In this document: positions 1-8,845 of the stretch, piece after piece
Position numbering within the stretch: position 1 is the first letter of the stretch
Layout: the number at the start of each line of letters is the position of its first letter
NCBI RefSeq assembly: GCF_001949145.1
Contig: NW_019091666.1
Span: forward strand, 124,449 to 147,401
DNA: 22,953 nucleotides
Reading direction: 5' to 3'
Origin: Acanthaster planci
Lineage: Eukaryota; Echinodermata; Asteroidea; Valvatida; Acanthasteridae
Program-made: the position numbers and the translations under genes
The notes under the pieces: model-generated
What the model was told of the DNA's origin: nothing
What the model saw: only the letters and a program-made list of their open reading frames with translations
The model's database searches: none

Positions 1-74
<74 letters not shown>
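1..74. repeat. (CT)n microsatellite
   Basis: This is a perfect CT dinucleotide run of 37 units that continues off the left edge of the window. It is an ordinary simple repeat of animal genomes and no gene is attached to it. Confidence 0.98.
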
Positions 75-78
<4 letters not shown>

Positions 79-3038
79 GATTGCAGCAAGGCTAACAACA
101 TCCATAGACAAACACAGTCAGGTTCCAAAGAAAGCCGCTGGAAGTGTAAACCTTAGCTACTTCACAAACCTGAAATATTCAGGATTCATAACTTTCAATG
201 CCGTCGGACAAGTCCATATCCTTACATAAACTGAATATCGAGCACACAAGTGCACCAGATTGACATCGGAAAAATTGCAAGTTGAACACTGAGGGACCTG
301 ACAAAGCTGCTAACCTTTAAGTGTTCCATGACAGATTTCAATAGTGGGCAGAACTTTCTGGAATAATACAGGACAATCACGTGCACGGTCTCCCTTATGC
401 TGGCTTGGAAAACCGGACTTTTACAATGCACAAATGCAGTACATATTAACGTTAGCATATTCCTCCTATGAACAGCGTAAAAGAATTTGTTGTGTGCGAA
501 TGGCCGATTACAACTGTGTTACCATGGAGGAGGAAGTACAGACATACCATACGTGCATCAACTTTCTCAATCGTTTCCTGTAAAGTTCACAGCCAGTTCA
601 TTGCAATATGTAGTATGGAACATTCGTGGAGTTTGGGTGATGGCTATTGTTTTTCAAATGACATAGATATTTAGAGTCTTTTGTTAGAAACTCAGCACAC
701 CATGTTTTCTTGAAGCAACGAAAACTAATGTACCTACATGTTGCAGTAGCCGTGAGGGTATTACTAGGCAACAAGGACAACTGAAACACAAGCCATGGAA
801 GCTTCGTGCCTTACGCTTTGATGCATGTGTTATGCACAGTACAAATTCCAATCGCTTAAATTAACAAAAGATGACTAATAAATGTCCCACTTGGCACAAC
901 ACTAATTAATCACGCGTAAATAGCTTATGCCATATTGTATTTACCATTCAGACATCATCACCAAAGACATCGGTGATCCAAGAAAGTGGTCCGTGACCGA
1001 TGAAGAAAAAAAAAGTTTTATTAATGCATTACAGACATCTGCCTCAAGTCCTCCTGTGAGACCTGGATATTTTTTTTTAGTGCCGGTGATCAAATTTTCA
1101 ATTATGCCTGCATCGTCGCGTCAAAGCTTTTGCAAACATTTTATGAACATAACACACCGGTGCGAGGTAAGTCGGTGATGTGTGTGAGTGACAACGAGGA
1201 GGGCCCAATCACAAATCATTCAGCAGTCACTGCTCAGGAAATGACCGATCAGTTAAAGACACCACCAGCCGAGTCGCTCCTCAGACCGACAGCCATTCAT
1301 TTCCACTTTTAGATGACTGACTGAGAGAGCAGTTGATAGTGATGGCAGATTGCGAATAAATATATCAAGGTGAGTTTAAATACTACAAGTGTTCCTAGTG
1401 TAAGGCAATAATGGGTTCTTCACAGTCCTCATAAAAGTTTGTTTCATTAAACTCCATTACCATTCCAATAATCAAATATAATTATTCTCGGGTTTACATT
1501 AATATGAAAACCTAAAGTCACGATGCGATTGAAACAGGACTGCAAGTGCGCTTCGGTTTGTTTAATCCTGAAATATGTCGGCATTGAAATTGTCTGCTCT
1601 TTTTTTCATTTTAATTTGAATGCAAAACATTTTGAAAGTTAACGTTTTTGATGGTGATCCATGGCTTCAAACATTGTCTGAACTGCAATGCGTGAAATCC
1701 CTAAACCTAACTTTTGGTTGCATTATTATTTTCTTTCTTGTTTCTCTCAGTTCAGAAAAATAAAACGTAATATAAATGTACATTTCTATAGTTGCTATTG
1801 CAGCATTCATTTGGCTAGTTGGAATCGCACCAACACAGTCGGGGGACGTTAAATACTATAGTGGAAAAATACTTCTTCAGTTCCAATGCCTCGCTCAAAT
1901 CCATATATATAATATTTTTATTTACTTCAGAAAGGGGATTTAAACAGTGTGTTTTGTGTTTTAGTTTCAGTTTATACAGTCTTCCCCTCTTTTCGGACTT
2001 CAATAGAATAACAGAGACACCAGGGTAAGTGTCCTTCTGAATTCCCTTCAGTCAAGAAATAACAACATTAGTGCTGTCGCCTTTTCTGAAAGTGTCACCA
2101 ATCTCGATGGCGAGCACATCTTGCCTCATAGTCTGGACCCAGAGACGCAGTGAAAGAGAAAGATAGTCAAACAACCATCAAACTTTATCTTGTTAAACCC
2201 TTATATCTCATCGTCGAAGTACCTCCAATCCACCTCGGATACTAATGGATAAAGGTGAATTAAGCATGATTAACATGTTCCCACACACAGGTCTTATTCC
2301 AATAAACCAAGTTTTGGGGTTTTTTTTAACATATAAAGCTTTACCCCAGGTGGCTGTTATCGGAAACACACTACAGTAATCAAAGCTAGTTTGCGCTTTG
2401 TTGATTCTAATTTTATTGCCACCGTAACGTTTCCATCTGGTACAGGTCTTTGCGTATTTCACGAAGGCCTTTATCCCTAGACGGCGGAGACCCGGTAATG
2501 ATTTCTTGAATTAAATATCCTCTTTTTGTTTGACTTCACCAGGGTTTCGTCGGCATTGGGAAAAATAGTTGAATTTGCCCGAAAGCGCGTCTTCGTTTTG
2601 TCCCAATTTTTAAACATGGGGGACCCCCCATGTTTAAAAATTCATAATGACAACCGTGTGTGGATTTTCTCTTTAGATTTTCAAAAAACAATAACTTTCA
2701 CTCGATTAACAGTCGGACATTGTGTTGACAAGGACATGGGTAGACAAAAAATGTCCCCCCTAGGGTGGCGGATTCTACTGTTGATTTGAAAAGTAGGTCG
2801 AGAATGACATATTGTAAAGGATAGGATGAAATGACCATTTTAATATCTTCTGGGTTTTTTTTCTGAGGAAGGGTAGCCGTTTGCCTCGTGACACAAATGT
2901 TACAGATATTTTTAGTGTCCAACTGGATAACCTTTCTTGGCTGATTTGAAAAAAAAATCAATTCAAAGTTCTGCTTGAGATTTTTATATGTGTACTGACC
3001 TACATTTTTTATTTGGAAACCGAATTGTTGTCTAGGAC
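75..3038. other. Host non-coding DNA, no gene recognised
   Basis: I see no convincing coding sequence here. The open frames are short (up to 121 codons), lie on both strands and show no recognisable domain. Composition is AT-rich with many A and T runs. The only structured item is the perfect palindrome at 2605-2642, listed separately. The stretch ends where the left inverted repeat of the viral element begins. Confidence 0.7.
2605..2642. repeat. Perfect 18-bp palindrome with 2-nt spacer
   Basis: The left arm (2605-2622, aatttttaaacatggggg) is matched without error by its reverse complement at 2625-2642, leaving only two bases (2623-2624) between them. Such a near-spacerless palindrome can extrude as a cruciform or fold as a hairpin in RNA. 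It may be the remnant of a small inverted-repeat transposon or a fold-back duplication. No flanking gene explains it. Confidence 0.9.
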
Positions 3039-3254
3039 AGTTATAGCGCACCTCCCCTTTCACCCCGTTTCTCCCTTTTCACTCACTCACGCCGGAGTTT
3101 CCCAGTTCACTCACCTTGACCTTTGACCTTACATTTGCAAAAACAACCCGGCACTTCTGCTGCACAAACACTTTGGCTCTCACACAAGGCAAAAGGGGAT
3201 TTTCCTCGCTTTCCTGGTCGCTACAAGTCTCGACTTGCCCGACCTGAACTCGTG
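3039..3254 (+). repeat. Left terminal inverted repeat (degenerate)
   Basis: This stretch matches the reverse complement of 12175-12424 in several blocks: agtt..ag..c followed by acctcccctt at the outer end; a shared block cttcactcaccttgacctt-like around 3105-3125; and an inner block around 3190-3254 that includes the words tcgctttcc, gctaca, gacttgcccg and cctgaactcgtg. Spacing between blocks differs by small insertions and deletions, as expected for an old element. A slightly longer version starting at the TAGGA of 3033 is possible. Confidence 0.8.
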
Positions 3255-3368
3255 ACTTCTCACAGTTTACAACTGCCTTAAATAAATGAACTGTAAATAA
3301 AAATAACAATACATTAAAAACATGTCAAGTCAAGTCGATAGAAAAGAATGAGAAAAATTTTTAAAACC

Positions 3369-3380
3369 TATATATAAATA
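3369..3380 (+). promoter_or_regulatory. TATA-like element just upstream of the first gene
   Basis: The run tatatataaata ends 5 bases before the ATG at 3386. Similar AT-rich TATA words sit 1-5 bases before the start codons at 8092, 8549 and (minus strand) 11221, which suggests a shared compact viral promoter or leader. Transcription starts have not been shown. Confidence 0.4.
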
Positions 3381-3385
3381 GAGAA

Positions 3386-3712
3386 ATGAGCAACCCAAGA
3401 CACAGACCTCTACAATCGACCTTTAATCGATTTAAGAAGGCGTTTTTAGAAGAAAATTTTGTCAAGCATTATAACAATCCTTTACCGGCACCCAAGCGTA
3501 AATTTCACACCAAACCTGAGCTCATTGAAGCCATACGGGCAGAGCAGAATCAATTTAGGTACCTCCCGCGTCAGTCATACCGGCAGCTGTTAAAAACGGT
3601 TCAAGAACACAATATTCCTTTTGCACTCAAAGACAGATATGTTAAACCAGACTTTATTGAAGCGATTAAAGCTTCCACTCGACATAAGAAACGTGAGGCG
3701 CTTTCAGGGTAA
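3386..3712 (+). CDS. Small basic protein with two repeated helix motifs, unknown function
   Basis: This is an intact ORF of 108 codons, the first gene inside the left repeat. The protein is strongly basic. A short motif occurs twice, KPELIEAIRA at residues 43-52 and KPDFIEAIKA at residues 87-96, each preceded by an aromatic/basic segment. Helix-turn-helix-like repeats of this sort (SAP, LEM or HeH type) often bind DNA, but I cannot assign the family with confidence. The ATG lies 5 bases after a TATA-like run. The PolB remnant follows 66 bases downstream in another frame, so it could be a separate gene or the detached N-terminus of the polymerase gene. Confidence 0.6.
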   Translation: MSNPRHRPLQSTFNRFKKAFLEENFVKHYNNPLPAPKRKFHTKPELIEAIRAEQNQFRYLPRQSYRQLLKTVQEHNIPFALKDRYVKPDFIEAIKASTRHKKREALSG

Positions 3713-3778
3713 CTAACGCAATTGGGAGTTGATACCCAGTTTCTTTGAATATGACTTCGTGCACTTTTTTTTATTTTT

Positions 3779-6060
3779 ACAAGACTTTCATCGAGAAGAA
3801 AGCGTTGGAGGAGTTAAGGGAGATCGGTTCATACAAACTGCAAACGGCTCTAAAAGTGCAGTTTAGATTGGAAAAACCCGAACAAACTGACTTTGGCGTT
3901 TTTACCTTTCCGAGCGAAAACAAATTGGTCGTAAGTAAAGCCGACGTAAAAAAGGCACTCGCCGAACAGAGGCAAAAACAGATAGAGGACGTGGAGGCTC
4001 ATACACAACTTGGGTTGGGATGGATCTTTGATAAAGTTGTCGCTTTTTACATCAACGTGGTTAAATACAACCCGGTGCGTGCAACTTACATCCATTACCT
4101 GCGCAATTGGGGCACAAAAAAAAGCAATCATAAACGTCCAAAACAACGACTAGCAGTGTATCAGATGGGCACTGAGAGCAGCTTTAAAAATTTATTCAGA
4201 CTACGTCAAAAGTCAATTGAAAACAAAACTAAAATTTATAATAAAACTACGAACGAACCTCGACTTACACAGAAGCAGACAACTTAAATTTCACAAATTC
4301 CACATATCGAATCACAACACATTTTAGCAATCAATGTGTTCGGTTACGACAAAAAGACGGCTTGACATTCTTCACAAAAGTAAGCACTTGGGTGAACTGA
4401 TCAATTTACTTTATTTTACGCAAGGTGAAAAAAGCCACTATTGTTGGATTAAAAACTTTTCTCGGTTGACGGGTGATATCAATAAACACGACGGTCAAAA
4501 ACACCTGTGCTTTAACTGCATGTCACACTTTCAAAGAGAAAAAAGGTTAACCAGGCACAAAGAAGATAGCCAAGGGTTAGATGCGGCTGCCTGTAAAGTC
4601 GAATTATCCGCCGGGGGCTAAAGCATTCTATAATTTGCAAACAAACAAGATGCACCTTTTGTCATTTACGCTGATTTTGAGTCTGTTTTAGAAAAATTAC
4701 CGCAAAAAGAATTAAACACTGTTAAGACACAAATCCATAAGCCTTGCAGCTATTCTTATGCGGTTGTCAGATGCAACAGTAAATGCACTAGCCAAAAGAC
4801 TTACAGAGGTCAAGACGTTGCTAACGATTTTGTTAGGTCTATTTCTGAGGAAGTAGAAAAGATAAACGAGGTGTTTAGACACAAAGAGCCCTTAAAAGGG
4901 ACACGTGAGTTACAAAAGATCTAGATAAACTGTAACCGCTGCTGGATCTGTGAAAAGCTTATCGGCAAGACAAAAGAATCTCAGTGTCAGTGTCCCGTTC
5001 CAAATGAACCGAACACAAAAGACGAAAAACCTGCCTTTAATTTAGCCAACAAGAAAAGCAACTATAGAGACTTGAAATGCATGACGTGCGAAAAGCCAAT
5101 TTATAAATTTCGTAAAGTTAGAGATCACTGTCACGTGACGGGTAAGTACCGAGGCCCCAGTTGTAATCTAAAGTTAAAAGTCGCCCCAAATCAAACACCC
5201 GTTCCGGTGATTTTACATAATCTCGAGAAATACAACGCCCATTTGATTATGCAAGGAGCCCACGAGTTTTAACGGGAAAGAAATCAAATTAATTGCTAAA
5301 ACACCGAGGACTACATTTCATTTTCATTTGGCCGACTCAGGTTTTTAGACTCTTTTCATTTTATGGCAGCCTCGCTATACCGGTTGGTTAAAAACTGTTC
5401 ACCCGGTGATTTTAACTTACTTTAGGAGAGATTTCCAAAAAATAAAAAATTATTGTTGGAAAAGGGAATCTATCCTTACGAATACATAGACTCCTTTGAT
5501 CGGTTCCAAGAGACGAGCCTACCACCACTAGACACTTTTTATAGTTCTCTAAGGCAGTCCACAGTGACCGAGCAAGAACACCTCAGGGCACAAAAAGTGT
5601 GGCAAACGTTTAACTGTAAAAACGTAAGCGACTACCGCGATCTATACGTGGAAACGGACGTGTTACCACTAGTGGGTGTATTTGAGAACTTTCGTAAAGT
5701 CTGTAAACAGAACTACGGCCTTGACCCAGCTAACTATTACGCGTCACCTGGCTTATCCTGGGACGCTTTGTTAAAGCACACAGGTTTTAAACTGTAACTG
5801 CTAACAGACATTGATAAGCACCTGTTCTTTGAAAGGGCTAAAAGAGGGGGCATCTCGAGCGTGGGTGCCCAGCGCTATGCAAAGTCAAACAATACGAGTT
5901 TACCAGACTATGACCCAAATCAACCAGAGTCTTATATCATGTATTTAGACGCAAATAATTTATATGGTTGGGCCATGAGTCAATCGTTACCCGTGGGTGA
6001 GTTTCAGTGGGTTGAAAACGTAGACAAATTTACCCCTAAGTTTATCCTTCAAATTCCACC
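3779..6060 (+). pseudogene. polB: Protein-primed family B DNA polymerase (PolB), broken and truncated
   Basis: In the family this enzyme copies the linear viral genome from a protein primer. The order of conserved pieces is clear: an N-terminal region with the GLGWIFDK...NVVKYNP signature (about 4006-4077); a zinc/Cys-His region (about 4434-4560); exonuclease motif I, YADFES, with Asp 4672-4674 and Glu 4678-4680; a Cys/His-rich insert with RDHCHVTGKYRG (about 5120-5157); exonuclease motif II, HNLEKYNAH (about 5216-5242); the linker YPYEYIDSFDRF (5471 onward); DLYVETDVLPL (5640 onward); and palm motif A, YLDANNLYGWAMSQ (5942-5983). Breaks include frame changes near 4106-4121 (G and A runs), between 4287 and 4380, and near 5346, and stops at 4151-4153, 4922-4924, 5346-5348, 5423-5425 and 5795-5797. 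Homology stops at about 6057. Motifs B and C of the palm are absent, so the gene cannot encode a working enzyme. Family assignment is firm; exact ends are approximate. Confidence 0.9.
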
Positions 6061-6485
6061 AATTTCAAAAATTGTCGAAAATCCTCAACGATTTTACAAC
6101 CTGCACGTTACAAAGACGGTAGTAACGGTGGAAGGCAAACCAAATCAACTTTATTCGAAGGGACTTGAATATTAACACTGGAATGGAATTAGTAAGTATT
6201 TTGGAGTCGGACACCGAGTCGGCAATAGCGTTTGTAAAAGATTTAAATTTAACGGGGGTTGATATGGCGGATTATTTAAAAGATATGTATGGCTTGTGGC
6301 TCGATTTCAGGAGCTCTGACGATAATAGTGCTCACAGGTCGGATAGGCCTCTCGGGGGTGGAGGAGATATATCGATACAGATGGAACGACATGCTGAAAC
6401 TGCAGGTCTGTTAACAATATACGCATTTTTGGTAATGGACGCTCAGTTGACGGTAGAAGACGGAAATTTTAAGAGTCTGGCTTAA
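6043..6485 (+). pseudogene. Conserved protein of animal Maverick-like elements, role unknown, frameshifted
   Basis: Immediately after the PolB palm remnant the same frame runs into an unrelated sequence (KIVENPQRFYNLHVTKT, then GKPNQLYSKGLEY) that stops at 6173-6175. It continues after a frame change near 6200 in the frame that holds FVKDLNLTGVDMADYLK, LWLDFRSSDDN and a C-terminal IYAFLVMDAQL, ending at TAA 6483-6485. The two parts read like one protein of about 145 residues. I have an impression of having seen similar proteins in invertebrate Maverick-like elements but cannot name a function; a structural or nucleic-acid-binding role is only a guess. It lies directly upstream of the packaging ATPase (20-base gap). 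The start codon is not visible because the gene is joined to the PolB fragment, which indicates a deletion. Confidence 0.55.
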
Positions 6486-6504
6486 TAATTCGAGTTTCAA
6501 TTAA

Positions 6505-7047
6505 ATGAGTCAGATGTTTAAAAGTCTGCATTGCGCTTCAATTATTGGTAAAACGGGTAGCGGAAAACAAGTTGGATTTTGAATTTATTAGAAACCGAGT
6601 ATAAATTTATATTTGAAGCGATCGTGACCATTTGTCCCACGCTATTTAAAAATAAAACATATTTCGAACGTTTATGGATATACACAGACGACGAAATGTA
6701 TCTTTGTGATTTAGATCGAGAGGGTTTAGAATTACAGGAAGCGATCAATCAGAAATTATTCAACGGAATAAATACGTGTGCGTTGTCTAGAATGGCATTT
6801 TCAGGACGTCATTATAACCATAGTTGCTGGTTACTTACGCAGAAATATAATTCAGTGTTGAAAGATTTTAGAGAAAACACGGCCTCTATCAGCTTTCTTT
6901 CATTGCAAGAATAGGAATTCGTTTGATCAGTGTCTTGACGAAAACTATATAATTCCAGATGAAAAACGAGAGGAAATTAAGAAACGTTTACGTGACGTGA
7001 AACATAGTAAACTAAGTTTAAATACTGAGTCGCCTGTATCTTTGTAA
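6505..7047 (+). pseudogene. A32/FtsK-type genome packaging ATPase, frameshifted
   Basis: This ATPase would pump viral DNA into the capsid. From the ATG at 6505 a perfect P-loop, GKTGSGK, is encoded at 6547-6567. The frame then stops at 6580-6582, and the rest continues in the frame that includes 6579-6914, with ICPTLFKNKTY (about 6630-6663) and the family's sensor region FSGRHYNHSCWLLTQ (about 6798-6842). The C-terminal part, with FDQCLDENYIIPDEKREEI, lies in a third frame and ends at TAA 7045-7047. The acidic Walker B strand expected between the P-loop and the sensor region is missing; the text passes from FNGINTC straight to LSRMAFSGRH, consistent with an in-frame deletion. Gene order next to PolB matches Mavericks and adintoviruses. 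Family call is strong; the copy is inactive. Confidence 0.87.
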
Positions 7048-7097
7048 TTATTGTGGGAAAAATTGAAAATAAAATTATTAACAGTAAAAAATTAAAA

Positions 7098-7658
7098 ATG
7101 TCTGGGGCCAAAAATTGGATAAGTGTAAACAAGAAAAAGATTTCTCTAATTTTAAAACGCGACAAAATGGGACGATTAATATTACATGTGACAATTGTAT
7201 CAAAAAAATTAAAATTTTATCAGGATATGAATAGATGTTTACACGGGAGGCAAAAACATATGTGTATCGACTATGGAGGATCTCAATGCACCCAATTTGA
7301 CGGTTCCTCTATTTGCAAGCATGCTAGAGAAAGGAGAAAATGCAAAATTTGTTCAGATCCCATAAAAGTAACGATTAAAAGATGGATTTATAGTTGTCGT
7401 CGTAAAGATAAGAAATATAACCGTTTTGACGCAAACCATTTCATCGATACGGACTTTTGCCAAGGTTTAATTGAAGATTATCCACTTTGCCCATACGAGG
7501 ATTGCCAGGTCCAGTTGAAATTCTTAGAAAATAAAGATGACTTAGGTCCTATAGAGCGGCTAAATAATTCTATTGGCCGTATTAATTCTAATTGCGTATT
7601 GTGCTGCTACAGTCGCAATTGTAAAAGGAAGTGTAATAAAACTATATTTGCTGATTAA
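7098..7658 (+). pseudogene. Zinc-rich EsV-1-7/HNH-like protein resembling giant-virus proteins, one frameshift
   Basis: Two zinc-binding parts are visible. The first, a CxxC-type ribbon (CKQEKDFSNF, then CDNCIKK), is in a shifted frame at about 7122-7206. The second, in the long open frame, has CLHGRQKHMC, ICKHARERRKCKICSDPIKV (about 7306-7370) and then an HNH-like region with KYNRFDANHFID, GLIEDYPLCPYEDC, IERLNNSIG and SNCVLCC, ending at TAA 7656-7658. Repeated C-x-H-x-R-x-C units are typical of EsV-1-7 motifs, and the DPIKVTI to IERLNNS module recalls proteins of mimivirus-like giant viruses. In those viruses the role is unknown; nucleic acid binding or cleavage is plausible. It follows the ATPase gene by about 50 bases on the same strand. 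The frameshift lies at about 7207-7245. Confidence 0.68.
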
Positions 7659-7672
7659 GTACTTATAAGCTA

Positions 7673-7697
7673 GTAATTAATTACTTTTGTTAATTAC
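7673..7697 (+). terminator. AT-rich hairpin just after the zinc-protein gene
   Basis: The arms gtaattaa (7673-7680) and ttaattac (7690-7697) are perfect complements with a 9-base loop, starting 14 bases after the stop codon at 7656-7658. Giant viruses such as mimivirus end transcripts at hairpins, so a 3'-end signal is a reasonable idea, but the stem is short and AT-rich and could be chance. Confidence 0.35.
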
Positions 7698-7720
7698 CTT
7701 ATTCAATCGTAGCCTCCTGA

Positions 7721-8029
7721 GAATCAAAAAAGTACCTGGGTAAAGAATTTTCTGTAAAAGACATTGAGTTGCTTAGCCCCAAAGACCAAGAAAAGCTTTT
7801 CAATCTGTACAAAATTAAATTCGGTAAGGAAATCGTAAAAACTCTCTGTCACTTGATTCTAAGATTGTATGCGCGTTTACTCGAAATAGCCACCTCGGTT
7901 GAATTTTTAGGTTTCAACGTCAACTTGAAACCCGAAGAAGATTTGACAAAAGATTTAAACGACGACCCTATCATTAGTCAAACTATGGGACACCTGCTTA
8001 GTGAAATTTGGAGTCTTTATCACCTCTAG
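7721..8029 (+). pseudogene. Conserved small protein of unknown function, start lost
   Basis: The frame is open from 7721 (after a TGA at 7718-7720) to the TAG at 8027-8029, about 102 codons without an ATG at a sensible place. The visible start would be the TTG at 7769. The sequence reads as a real helical protein: YLGKEFSVKDIELL, then KLFNLYKIKFGKEIVKTLC, LILRLYARLLEIA, and a C-terminal DLTKDLNDDPIISQTMGHLL. I recognise no domain. Position between the zinc protein and the small membrane proteins suggests membership of the virion or late gene block, but this is inference. Loss of the start codon and possibly of the C-terminus makes it a likely remnant. Confidence 0.5.
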
Positions 8030-8080
8030 TTATGACTCTGATTACCACTAACCATCTAGACTTAAAAATAGCTCTCTTAT

Positions 8081-8087
8081 TATAAAA
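8081..8087 (+). promoter_or_regulatory. TATA-like element before the gene at 8092
   Basis: The word tataaaa is followed by four purines and then the ATG at 8092. It matches the compact arrangement seen before the genes at 3386, 8549 and (minus strand) 11221. Confidence 0.35.
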
Positions 8088-8091
8088 GGAG

Positions 8092-8473
8092 ATGTCAACA
8101 AAAGAAGAAGTGAGCCCAACGCCGACGAACTGTCCGGTGAAAACTCAAGTAAAGACGGTAACTAAAGTCAAAATTCCTAGACGAGTGGAACAAGGTAAAA
8201 CATTAGCTGAACATAACAAAAGGTGAAGCAGCAATAAGCTAAAATGAAATTAGGCAAACCGAGTGAATGTAGCTCAGAAAATAAAGTTTATGCCAACTTA
8301 AAAGACACCAATATTTAATTGTAGGTGGATTGGTGATACGAGGAATCTTACTCGCATTTTATTTGGAAAGAAAACCTGCCGAATTACAAGAACTGATTCA
8401 ACCAAAGCCGACTGTTCAACCAAAAAGCAAAGCGAGTGCAGCGAGAAACGAGCGACCCGAATTTTTTAGATAG
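8092..8473 (+). pseudogene. Small basic protein with one membrane segment, interrupted
   Basis: The first part starts at ATG 8092, contains a basic stretch (KVKIPRRVEQGKTLAEHNKR) and meets a TGA at 8224-8226. A second part in another frame, about 8302-8473, carries a hydrophobic helix (YLIVGGLVIRGILLAFYL, about 8323-8376) followed by a basic, Lys/Pro-rich tail ending at TAG 8471-8473. Together they look like one protein of about 125 residues with a cytosolic or DNA-facing basic N-terminus and a single membrane segment. Small membrane proteins of this kind accompany capsid genes in Polinton-like viruses; the function is unknown. At least one stop and one frame change inactivate it. Confidence 0.45.
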
Positions 8474-8536
8474 TTTTAGATATGGAATAAAGTGAGAGGA
8501 GTCAGAGGAGTAAACAAGAAGTAAATCTAAAAATAC

Positions 8537-8548
8537 TATATAATAAAA
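8537..8548 (+). promoter_or_regulatory. TATA-like element abutting the start codon at 8549
   Basis: The run tatataataaaa ends directly at the ATG. It is closely similar to the runs before 3386 and before the minus-strand start at 11221 (atataaataaaa then ATG), which supports a shared element or a very short AT-rich leader. Confidence 0.4.
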
Positions 8549-8797
8549 ATGAGTAACGCTAAATCAATCGACGTAAATGGCATTGCAAACACGCTTTACC
8601 ACGTTGCCGTAGTTTCAGGAATTTCTATGGGTTACGGTATGCTATCGAGTAAACCTTTTGAAATCAAATCGCCAGATTTCAATAAATTTACAATAGAAGA
8701 CGCGTTAGAATTGACCGGGCTATCTAGCGGTGCGTTAGCTACCCAGGGTTGGCTCGTGTCACAAAGCATATTGCCCGCGAGTTTGACAACCGCTTAA
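8549..8797 (+). CDS. Small hydrophobic protein, probable virion membrane protein
   Basis: This is an intact ORF of 82 codons from ATG to TAA. Two hydrophobic stretches are visible, residues 12-29 (ANTLYHVAVVSGISMGYG) and about 60-77 (around GALATQGWLVSQSILP), separated by a polar linker with FNKFTIEDALELTGL. That layout suggests two membrane helices or one helix plus an amphipathic segment. It sits between another membrane protein remnant and the coiled-coil gene on the same strand. I recognise no named family; a minor virion or membrane-associated role is inference from position and composition. Confidence 0.6.
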   Translation: MSNAKSIDVNGIANTLYHVAVVSGISMGYGMLSSKPFEIKSPDFNKFTIEDALELTGLSSGALATQGWLVSQSILPASLTTA

Positions 8798-8845
8798 AAA
8801 AACGTAGAGTTGCTTTTAAATCGTTTATTTTAAAGTTAAAGTAAA

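Noticed and set aside
2698-3063. 121-codon minus-strand open frame
   Set aside because: Low-complexity Lys/Phe/Asn content, no domain, and it runs into the left inverted repeat.
3850-4146. 98-codon minus-strand open frame opposite PolB
   Set aside because: It is antisense to clearly homologous PolB sequence and has no features of its own.
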